A stretch of 64,000 bases of DNA from Parabacteroides chongii. Lineage in GTDB: Bacteria; Bacteroidota; Bacteroidia; Bacteroidales; Tannerellaceae. Position 1 is the stretch's first letter. Every line of letters begins with the position of its first letter. Below, one piece after another: positions 56,910 through 64,000 of this stretch. The notes beneath the pieces are model-generated. The model was given only the letters and a program-made list of their open reading frames with translations. It did no database searches and was not told where the DNA came from. The stretch is taken from contig NZ_CP120849.1 of assembly GCF_029581355.1 (NCBI RefSeq), forward strand, positions 5,550,501 to 5,614,500. The letters run 5' to 3'. The position numbers and the translations under genes were made by a program.

Positions 56910-59324
56910 ATGAAGATTCGTGCGATAGCTGCACTGCTATTTATATTGGTTTCAATCAGCGCTTTTGGACAAAAGCATGTCAAAATAACGGGATATGTAC
57001 GGGATGCCGACGGTAGTCCGCTCGAACTGGTACTTGTCCAGATAAAAAATACCCTGAACGGGGCAATGACAAACGAAAAGGGATATTATTCGATCACAAC
57101 TTCTCCGGGTGATTCCGTTTCGGTCATATTCTCCTGCCTGGGTTACAACAAAGCGGAACGCATTCTGCCCAGCCTACAACAGGACATGAGGCTGAATGTG
57201 CAGATGAACTACACCAGTATCGACCTGGGCGAAGTCGTCGCTACCGCTATCCGCAAGCAAACATCGACGCTAGAATCGCTCAATGCAGACCGTGTCAAGC
57301 TGCTCCCCGACCCTGCCGGAGGTAGTATAGAAAGCCTGGTAGTCACCTTTGCCGGGGTCTCTTCCAGTAACGAGCTGAGCTCCCAATATTCGGTTCGCGG
57401 CGGTAGCTACGATGAAAATATAGTCTACGTAAACGGCCTGGAAGTGTTCCGCCCGTTGCTGATCCGTTCCGGGCAGCAGGAAGGTTTGAGCTTTATCAAT
57501 CCGGACCTGACAGAAGCCGTCAACTTCGCTGCCGGAGGATTCGAAGCACGGTATGGCGATAAGATGAGTTCCGTTCTCGATATCACTTATAAAAAACCGA
57601 AATTGTTCGAAGGTTCGGCATCCGCCAGTCTGCTGGGAGCCAATGCCTATATCGGCAGTTCGATCGGCAAGTTTACCCAGGTAACAGGTATTCGTTACAA
57701 GACCGGACGCTCCCTGCTGAAAACAATGGATACGGACGCAGAATACCAACCGGACTTCGTCGACCTGCAATCGTACATGACCTATCAGCTGGCTCCGAAA
57801 TGGGAAGTGAACTTCCTGGGAAACCTGGCATCCAACACGTTCAAATTCACACCAAATAAACGTGAAACCAACTTCGGTACGGTAGAAAACGCCCAGCGCT
57901 TTGAAGTATATTTCCCTAACAGCCGCGAACGGGATAAGTTCCAGACTTTATTCGGAGCGCTGACCCTGAAACATAATCCGAACGAGAAAACCGAGCTGGG
58001 TATTCAGGCTTCGGCATTCTCCAGCAAAGAAATAGAAACGTACGACATCACCGGTGAATACTGGCTGGGTGACGCAACAACAGAAAACAATAGCGGACAA
58101 GAAGCTCTTGAGGTAGCCCGTTATCACGAACATGCCCGCAACCGACTAAGCTCTACGATCATGAACGTAGGTCATTTCGGTAGCAGCAAAATCAAAAACC
58201 ATACACTTCAATGGGGAGCGACCGTACAGATGGAAAAGATAAACGACCGCATCAGCGAGTGGGAAAAACGTGACTCGGCAGGTTACTCACTGCCCCAGAC
58301 AGGAAACGGTGTCAATGTAATCTCCAACCTATATTCGGATAACGATTTATCCAGCACACGCGTATCGGGATACATTCAGGATGTTTTCAAATTCCGTACC
58401 AAACAGGGTATGTTCACGCTTATCGGAGGCGTTCGCGGAAGCTATTGGAGCTATAACAAAGAGTTTATCTTCAGTCCGCGTGTCTCTCTAGGATTCATTC
58501 CTAATTTCGACCAGCGGCTGACATTCCGTGCAGCAACGGGTATATATTATCAATCACCGTTCTATAAAGAATTGCGTACCACGGTACAGGATGCGGCAGG
58601 CAATGATGTCATCGCGCTGAATAAAGATATCAAATCGCAACGTTCCATCCATTTCATTCTGGGGGGCGATTATACCTTTAAGGCTGGCAACCGTAACTTC
58701 AAAGTCAGCACCGACCTGTATTACAAGAAACTGGATGACTTGATCCCCTATACCGTCGACAATGTAAAGATCCGTTATTACGGTGAAAACTGTGCCAAAG
58801 GGCATGCTATGGGTATCGATGTCAAATTCTTCGGCGAGTTTGTTCCCGGAACCGACTCCTGGATCAGTTTCTCGTTGATGAAAGCCCAGCAAACCATTCG
58901 CGACAAAGTAACCGTACCCATGCCAAACAGCCAGGGATATAACGTTTCCTTGTTCTTCCAGGATTATTTCCCGGGATACAAACGTGTAAAACTGAATCTG
59001 AAAGGCGTTATCTCCGGCGGACTTCCTTTTATAGCACCGCGTACAAAATACGAAGATGTCAAAGGAACATTCCGTACCCCCGCCTATAAACGTGTCGACT
59101 TAGGCTTCTCTTACCAGTTGGCCGGAGGCACCGATGCGATCATGGACCGCGGCTTTTTCCGCCACCTGAAAAACATCTGGATCGGACTCGATGTCTTTAA
59201 CTTATTTGATATAAAAAATGTCAGCTCCTACTACTGGATCACCAACATCGACAACCAGCAGTACGCAGTACCTAACTATCTGACTGGTCGACAACTCAAC
59301 GCTCGGCTGATAGTGGATTTCTAA
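56910..59324 (+). CDS. TonB-dependent receptor
   Basis: The 804-residue protein has a signal peptide (about 1-20), a carboxypeptidase regulatory-like domain (about 24-105, ITGYVRDADGSPLELVLVQI, in part), a plug domain (SSQYSVRGGSYDENIVYVNG) and an outer-membrane beta barrel ending in RLIVDF with a terminal aromatic residue. It imports a ligand using TonB energy. No susD gene follows, so it is not a standard SusC/SusD pair; a metal, cofactor or peptide substrate is possible. Confidence 0.93.
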   Translation: MKIRAIAALLFILVSISAFGQKHVKITGYVRDADGSPLELVLVQIKNTLNGAMTNEKGYYSITTSPGDSVSVIFSCLGYNKAERILPSLQQDMRLNVQMNYTSIDLGEVVATAIRKQTSTLESLNADRVKLLPDPAGGSIESLVVTFAGVSSSNELSSQYSVRGGSYDENIVYVNGLEVFRPLLIRSGQQEGLSFINPDLTEAVNFAAGGFEARYGDKMSSVLDITYKKPKLFEGSASASLLGANAYIGSSIGKFTQVTGIRYKTGRSLLKTMDTDAEYQPDFVDLQSYMTYQLAPKWEVNFLGNLASNTFKFTPNKRETNFGTVENAQRFEVYFPNSRERDKFQTLFGALTLKHNPNEKTELGIQASAFSSKEIETYDITGEYWLGDATTENNSGQEALEVARYHEHARNRLSSTIMNVGHFGSSKIKNHTLQWGATVQMEKINDRISEWEKRDSAGYSLPQTGNGVNVISNLYSDNDLSSTRVSGYIQDVFKFRTKQGMFTLIGGVRGSYWSYNKEFIFSPRVSLGFIPNFDQRLTFRAATGIYYQSPFYKELRTTVQDAAGNDVIALNKDIKSQRSIHFILGGDYTFKAGNRNFKVSTDLYYKKLDDLIPYTVDNVKIRYYGENCAKGHAMGIDVKFFGEFVPGTDSWISFSLMKAQQTIRDKVTVPMPNSQGYNVSLFFQDYFPGYKRVKLNLKGVISGGLPFIAPRTKYEDVKGTFRTPAYKRVDLGFSYQLAGGTDAIMDRGFFRHLKNIWIGLDVFNLFDIKNVSSYYWITNIDNQQYAVPNYLTGRQLNARLIVDF

Positions 59325-59327
59325 ATA

Positions 59328-59440
59328 ATATGTCAATGAGATAATTTGCCAATATGCCAATAAAAAGACAGGGGGTGTCAATGAGAAGTTAAAGCTTTCA
59401 TTGGCACATTGACATATTGATATATTGGCAAATTATTATT
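59328..59440. repeat. GCCAATA/TGTCAAT inverted repeat element
   Basis: ATAATTTGCCAATATGCCAAT (59341-59361) is matched by its inverse ATTGATATATTGGCAAATTAT (59416-59436), with inner units TGTCAATGAG and CATTGGCACATTGACATATTG. The element forms a hairpin-like unit of about 110 bases between two genes. Parts of the same family lie at 8269-8312. Confidence 0.75.
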
Positions 59441-59473
59441 AATGAAATATTTCTTGATTCTTCAAAAAGAATG

Positions 59474-59481
59474 TACCTTTG
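59474..59481 (+). promoter_or_regulatory. -7 box of the methylmalonyl-CoA operon
   Basis: TACCTTTG matches TAnnTTTG, 46 bases before the mce ATG at 59527, placed just after the repeat element. Confidence 0.6.
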
Positions 59482-59526
59482 CCATCAGAACAAAAAGCAT
59501 TTATCAATTAATAAATTATTATTGAC

Positions 59527-59937
59527 ATGGAAATTACACATATTGAACATCTGGGCATTGCAGTAAAAAGCATCGAAGCTTGTCTGCCGTATTACGAAGA
59601 AATTTTAGGCATGAAATGCTACAACATCGAAGAAGTAGCTGACCAGAAAGTGAAAACTGCTTTCTTTAAAGTAGGCCAGACCAAAATTGAATTACTGGAA
59701 CCGACCAGCGAAGACAGCACTATCGCTAAATTCATCGAAAAGAAAGGCGAAGGCATTCATCATATCGCATTTGCTGTACCCGATGTACAGGCTGCTTTAA
59801 ATGAAGCTGAAGAAAAAGGCGTTAAGCTGATCGACAAAGCTCCCCGTGGTGGTGCAGAAGGTTTGAACATCGCTTTCCTTCACCCGAAATCAACCTGCAG
59901 CGTTCTGACAGAACTTTGCATGCCTGGTAACAAATAA
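59527..59937 (+). CDS. mce: methylmalonyl-CoA epimerase
   Basis: This 136-residue VOC-fold protein has HIEHLGIAVKSIEACLPYYEEIL (in part), IELLEP and GEGIHHIAFAV, with metal-ligand histidines and glutamates. It interconverts R- and S-methylmalonyl-CoA between the mutase and the decarboxylase in propionate formation. First gene of the operon. Confidence 0.95.
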   Translation: MEITHIEHLGIAVKSIEACLPYYEEILGMKCYNIEEVADQKVKTAFFKVGQTKIELLEPTSEDSTIAKFIEKKGEGIHHIAFAVPDVQAALNEAEEKGVKLIDKAPRGGAEGLNIAFLHPKSTCSVLTELCMPGNK

Positions 59938-59975
59938 CAAAAACACTTCATTTCTAACAACAAATCAGAAATACA

Positions 59976-61529
59976 ATGAGTAACCAACTTGAAAAAGTAA
60001 AAGAGCTTATCGCTCTTCGCGAACAAGCCCGTCTCGGTGGTGGAGAAAAAAGAATCGAGTCTCAGCACAAAAAAGGCAAGTACACAGCACGCGAACGTAT
60101 CGCCATGTTACTTGACGAAGGTAGTTTCGAGGAGTTCGATATGTTCGTTCAACACCGTTGTACCAACTTCGGTATCGAAAAAACAAAATTCCTGGGTGAT
60201 GGCGTTGTAACAGGTTATGGTACGATCGACGGCCGCCTTGTTTACGTCTATGCACAAGATTTCACAGTATTCGGCGGTGCTTTGTCAGAGTCATTAGCTA
60301 TGAAGATCTGTAAAGTAATGGATCAGGCCATGAAGATGGGTGCCCCTGTCATCGGTCTGAACGATTCAGGTGGAGCACGTATCCAGGAAGGTGTCAACGC
60401 TTTGGCCGGTTATGCCGAAATTTTCCAGCGTAACATTCTGGCATCAGGTGTTGTTCCACAGATTTCCGGTATCTTTGGCCCATGTGCCGGCGGTGCCGTT
60501 TATTCTCCTGCACTGACAGACTTCAACATCATGACACGCGGAACAAGCTACATGTTCCTGACTGGTCCGAAAGTTGTAAAAACTGTTACCGGAGAAGACG
60601 TAACCCAGGAACAACTGGGTGGCGCAAGCGTACACACGACCAAATCGGGTGTTGCTCATTTCGCTGTCGATACAGAAGAAGATGGTCTGCAACTGATCCG
60701 CAAATTGATCGGCTTCCTTCCGCAGAATAACCTGGAAGAAACACCGCTGATCGAATGTAACGATCCTATCGATCGCTTGGATGATGTATTAAATGATATT
60801 ATTCCGGATAACACTAACCAGTCATACGATATGTATGAAGTGATCGGAACAATTATCGACAACGGCGAATTCCTTGAAGTACACGCCGATTATGCCAAAA
60901 ATATTATCGTTGGTTTCGCTCGTTTCAACGGACAGACAGTTGGTATCGTAGCCAACCAGCCAAAAGTTATGGCCGGATGTCTCGACAGCAATGCATCACG
61001 TAAAGCTGGTCGTTTCGTTCGTTTCTGCGACGCATTCAACATTCCTCTGGTAACATTGGTTGACGTTCCGGGATTCCTTCCGGGAACAGGACAGGAATAC
61101 AATGGTGTAATCCTTCACGGAGCTAAATTGCTTTATGCTTACGGTGAAGCAACTGTACCTAAAATCACAGTTACCCTGCGTAAATCTTATGGTGGAGCTT
61201 ACTGCGTGATGAGTTCTAAACACCTGCGTGGCGATATGAACTACGCATGGCCGACTGCAGAAATCGCAGTAATGGGCCCGAGCGGTGCAGTAGAAGTTAT
61301 CTTCGCAAAAGAAGTTGCTGCATCGGAAGATCCGGCAAAAGCAACTGCTGAAAAAGAAGCAGAATACAAGAAAGCATTTGCAAACCCATACAATGCTGCT
61401 CAGTACGGTTATATCGACGATGTGATCGAACCGCGTAACACTCGTTTCCGTATTATTCGCGCATTACAACAATTGCAGACTAAGAAGTTAAGCAATCCTG
61501 CTAAGAAACATGACAATCTGCCTCTATAA
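59976..61529 (+). CDS. mmdA: methylmalonyl-CoA decarboxylase carboxyltransferase (alpha) subunit
   Basis: The 517-residue protein has the two crotonase-fold halves of biotin-dependent carboxyltransferases: [23 protein letters not shown] (in part) and [19 protein letters not shown]. It moves the carboxyl group of S-methylmalonyl-CoA to biotin, releasing propionyl-CoA. The following genes for the membrane and carrier subunits support decarboxylase rather than carboxylase function. Confidence 0.93.
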   Translation: MSNQLEKVKELIALREQARLGGGEKRIESQHKKGKYTARERIAMLLDEGSFEEFDMFVQHRCTNFGIEKTKFLGDGVVTGYGTIDGRLVYVYAQDFTVFGGALSESLAMKICKVMDQAMKMGAPVIGLNDSGGARIQEGVNALAGYAEIFQRNILASGVVPQISGIFGPCAGGAVYSPALTDFNIMTRGTSYMFLTGPKVVKTVTGEDVTQEQLGGASVHTTKSGVAHFAVDTEEDGLQLIRKLIGFLPQNNLEETPLIECNDPIDRLDDVLNDIIPDNTNQSYDMYEVIGTIIDNGEFLEVHADYAKNIIVGFARFNGQTVGIVANQPKVMAGCLDSNASRKAGRFVRFCDAFNIPLVTLVDVPGFLPGTGQEYNGVILHGAKLLYAYGEATVPKITVTLRKSYGGAYCVMSSKHLRGDMNYAWPTAEIAVMGPSGAVEVIFAKEVAASEDPAKATAEKEAEYKKAFANPYNAAQYGYIDDVIEPRNTRFRIIRALQQLQTKKLSNPAKKHDNLPL

Positions 61530-61544
61530 TTCTTAAAACAGGAA

Positions 61545-62435
61545 ATGAATATGATTAACAAAAGAATTGGAGTATTGCTGTTGTTCGTTTTGCTCGTTTC
61601 ATTCGGAGCAAAAGCACAGCGTGCAACCTCCATGCGAATAAATGAAGTGTTGGTTATCAACGAAGACAACTTCGTTGACGACTACGGCAAACGTCACGCC
61701 TGGATAGAATTATTCAATACTTCTGCCGGAACGGTAAACATTGCCGGTTGTTATTTGACAGACGACAAAAACAACCCAAAAAAATATCCGATCCCGAAGG
61801 GTGATGTATTAACTCAGATTCCTCCTCATCAGCACACATTATTTTGGGCTGACGGAGAGCCGGATCGCGGAACTTTCCATGTTAATTTCACACTAGACCC
61901 GTCGAAAGAAAATTATATCGCTTTATACGATGCGGATGGTAGAACACTGATCGACGAAATCACGGTTCCGGCTGCACAAAGACCGGATGTGAGCTATGGT
62001 AGAGTAATAGACGGTCAGGAAGAATGGGCACAGCTTACAAAAGTAACTCCCAGCACAAACAACCTGACACTCGACTCGAATGAAAAGATCGAAAACTTCA
62101 AAAACAATGACTCTTTAGGTATCGGTATGACGATTACAGCCATGGCTGTTGTATTCCTGGGACTGCTCCTTCTTTACCTTATCTTCAAACAGGTCGGTAA
62201 AGCTGCGATTGCCGCCAGCAAACGTAATGCAGAGAAAGCCGGAGCTCCAGTCAGTGCCAGTGCACCTGACGAGGTTTCAGGAGAAGTCTTTGCAGCTATC
62301 GCCACGGCTCTGTATGAAATGAGCGATGACAACCATGACATCGAACATACAGTACTTACGATCCGTAAAGTCCGTCGTGCATATTCTCCATGGAGTTCAA
62401 AGATCTATAGCTTACGTGAAACTCCCAGAAAGTGA
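61545..62435 (+). CDS. OadG-like membrane subunit fused to an N-terminal lamin-tail domain
   Basis: This 296-residue protein has a signal peptide (about 1-25), a lamin-tail (LTD)-like beta domain (about 29-150, with MRINEVLVINEDNFVDDYG and HAWIELFNTSAGTVNIAGCYL, in part), one membrane helix (about 193-215, ITAMAVVFLGLLLLYLIF) and a cytoplasmic tail. The helix and tail match OadG/MmdD subunits, which hold the decarboxylase complex together. The outer domain is an addition of unknown role. Confidence 0.82.
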   Translation: MNMINKRIGVLLLFVLLVSFGAKAQRATSMRINEVLVINEDNFVDDYGKRHAWIELFNTSAGTVNIAGCYLTDDKNNPKKYPIPKGDVLTQIPPHQHTLFWADGEPDRGTFHVNFTLDPSKENYIALYDADGRTLIDEITVPAAQRPDVSYGRVIDGQEEWAQLTKVTPSTNNLTLDSNEKIENFKNNDSLGIGMTITAMAVVFLGLLLLYLIFKQVGKAAIAASKRNAEKAGAPVSASAPDEVSGEVFAAIATALYEMSDDNHDIEHTVLTIRKVRRAYSPWSSKIYSLRETPRK

Positions 62436-62457
62436 TTATCTCTAAAAACAAACAAGA

Positions 62458-62889
62458 ATGAAAAGTTTTAAATATACCATCAACGGTAACGTATATAAAG
62501 TACACATCAATTCAGTGGTTGACGATATCGCTGAAGTAGAAGTAAACGGTACACCCTATAATGTAAAGATGGAGAAACCGGCAAAAAAACAAATGGTTAC
62601 TCTGAAACGTCCGGCTCAGGCTCCGACAACCCCTTCAGGAGAATCGGTTATCACACGCCCGGCTGCCTCTACCACACAGGGAGCTGTTAAAACTCCGCTG
62701 CCCGGTGTTATCCTGCAGATCAAATGTAATGTAGGCGACACTGTAAAAAGAGGACAAACTCTTCTTATCCTTGAGGCCATGAAGATGGAAAACAACATCA
62801 ACGCAGACCGCGATGGTAAGATTATTGAAATTAAAGTACACAAAGGAGATTCTGTACTGGAAGGTGCCGATCTCGTCGTAATCGGATAA
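62458..62889 (+). CDS. mmdC: biotin carboxyl carrier subunit of methylmalonyl-CoA decarboxylase
   Basis: The 143-residue protein has a proline-rich linker (about 50-80) and a biotinyl domain with the biotin lysine K109 in LEAMKMENN. It carries the carboxyl group from MmdA to the membrane beta subunit. Confidence 0.93.
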   Translation: MKSFKYTINGNVYKVHINSVVDDIAEVEVNGTPYNVKMEKPAKKQMVTLKRPAQAPTTPSGESVITRPAASTTQGAVKTPLPGVILQIKCNVGDTVKRGQTLLILEAMKMENNINADRDGKIIEIKVHKGDSVLEGADLVVIG

Positions 62890-62893
62890 GAAT

Positions 62894-64000
62894 ATGCAAG
62901 AGAGTTTTATGTCATTCCTGGGTGACAACCTACAGTTGTTCCTCACCTACACAGGGGTATATAATGCAACTCCGGGCCATATCGTCATGATTTTGGTAGG
63001 TTTGCTCTTTATATTCCTTGCGATAAAATACGAGTTTGAACCTATGCTTCTGATTCCTATCGGATTCGGTATCCTGATCGGTAATATTCCTTTCAAAGAT
63101 GCAGGATTACAGGTAGGTATTTATGAACAAGGGTCTGTACTGAACATCCTCTATCAAGGGGTAACCTCCGGATGGTATCCACCATTGATCTTCCTCGGTA
63201 TCGGGGCCATGACCGACTTCTCCGCTTTGATATCCAATCCAAAGTTGATGTTGATCGGTGCTGCAGCCCAGTTCGGTATCTTTGGTGCTTACATTATTGC
63301 TCTTCAGATGGGATTCGAACCGAACCAGGCTGGTGCTATCGGTATTATCGGTGGTGCTGACGGTCCTACGGCTATCTTCCTGTCTTCAAAACTGGCTCCA
63401 AACCTCATGGGGGCTATTGCGGTGTCAGCCTACTCATACATGGCGTTGGTACCTATTATCCAGCCGCCGTTCATGAGACTGCTCACGACAAAAAAAGAAC
63501 GCCTGATCCGTATGAAACCGCCGAGAGCTGTTTCTTCTACAGAAAAGATTGTTTTCCCGATTATTGGTCTGTTGCTGACTTGTTTCCTGGTTCCTTCCGG
63601 TCTGCCTCTGTTGGGTATGCTGTTCTTCGGAAACCTGTTGAAAGAAAGTGGTGTGACACGTCGTCTGGCAGAAACTGCCCGCGGTCCGCTGATCGATACA
63701 ATCACAATCCTGTTAGGTATCACGGTAGGTGCTTCTACACAGGCAACTCAGTTCCTGACCTTGAACTCTGTTAAGATCTTCGGTCTGGGTGCGTTGTCAT
63801 TCGTTATCGCAACATGTGCCGGTGTATTGTTCGTTAAGTTCTTCAACCTGTTCCTGAAACAAGGTAACAAGATCAATCCGCTTATCGGTAACGCCGGTGT
63901 ATCCGCCGTTCCTGACTCTGCACGTATCTCCCAGATCGTAGGTTTGGAATATGACCCGACCAACTATCTGTTGATGCACGCTATGGGTCCGAACGTAGCA
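62894..64000 (+). CDS. mmdB: sodium-pumping decarboxylase beta subunit (truncated by window end)
   Basis: From ATG 62894 the frame is open to the window end, giving 369 residues. It has many membrane helices and the OadB motifs GGADGPTAIF and GNAGVSAVPDSARI. The beta subunit decarboxylates carboxybiotin and pumps sodium out. A second ATG (MSFLGDN, 62909) is an alternative start. About 40-50 residues are missing at the C-terminus. Confidence 0.94.
   Translation, partial: MQESFMSFLGDNLQLFLTYTGVYNATPGHIVMILVGLLFIFLAIKYEFEPMLLIPIGFGILIGNIPFKDAGLQVGIYEQGSVLNILYQGVTSGWYPPLIFLGIGAMTDFSALISNPKLMLIGAAAQFGIFGAYIIALQMGFEPNQAGAIGIIGGADGPTAIFLSSKLAPNLMGAIAVSAYSYMALVPIIQPPFMRLLTTKKERLIRMKPPRAVSSTEKIVFPIIGLLLTCFLVPSGLPLLGMLFFGNLLKESGVTRRLAETARGPLIDTITILLGITVGASTQATQFLTLNSVKIFGLGALSFVIATCAGVLFVKFFNLFLKQGNKINPLIGNAGVSAVPDSARISQIVGLEYDPTNYLLMHAMGPNVA

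Overview
This 64 kb window is chromosomal DNA from a Bacteroidales bacterium, most likely Parabacteroides or a close relative; the species is inferred from gene content and was not checked against a database. Supporting signs are a complete trp operon in the order trpBEGDCFA, an Fkp-type fucose salvage enzyme, an Mpi-like serine recombinase, a sodium-pumping methylmalonyl-CoA decarboxylase operon, DUF4494 and DUF3472 proteins, and many promoters of the Bacteroidetes form TTTG-N19-TAnnTTTG. There are three tRNA genes, no rRNA, no CRISPR array and no complete insertion sequence.

Layout. 1-2057: a truncated Gfo/Idh/MocA oxidoreductase, a DoxX-like membrane protein and a SAM methyltransferase, all on the minus strand. 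2117-9205: the trp operon with its promoter, a leader peptide carrying three Trp codons, an attenuator-like terminator, seven genes and a final terminator. 9216-12362: tRNA-Ser, reverse rubrerythrin, class I aldolase and a DMT exporter. 12348-15371 (minus): a TetR regulator, a KAS III enzyme, FabG and a pseudouridine synthase. 15459-17290: a cbpA-cbpM chaperone pair between two identical initiator tRNA genes. 17291-32890: an exopolysaccharide operon with a structured leader. WecA-, WecB-, WecC- and WecG-like enzymes suggest a GlcNAc-ManNAcA start; Wzx, a Wzy candidate, three GT-B glycosyltransferases, a deacetylase-like protein, an SLBB export protein and Wzz complete it. Fkp and an Mpi-like recombinase follow.

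37153-46553: ndk, a DUF4494-yggS-DHOD-like operon, a MarR regulator beside a four-domain sulfur oxidoreductase, a DUF3472 lipoprotein, serS and an NlpC/P60 lipoprotein. 46747-52626: an ABC transporter (permease and ATPase) divergent from an NtrC-type regulator and its kinase, with a sigma-54-like promoter and palindromic upstream sites between them. 52704-56764: rplU-rpmA, an MBL-fold protein, and a nitroreductase-DUF2520-kdsC-maf operon. 56910-59324: a TonB-dependent receptor. 59474-64000: the methylmalonyl-CoA epimerase/decarboxylase operon, cut by the window end; its OadG-like subunit carries an extracytoplasmic lamin-tail domain.

The most unusual layer is repetitive. Several families of short palindromic repeats sit between and inside genes. 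One lies in frame inside trpF and a relative forms the C-terminus of TrpB; another forms the C-terminus of a glycosyltransferase. The other prominent observations are the trp attenuator, the exopolysaccharide leader and the sigma-54 arrangement.
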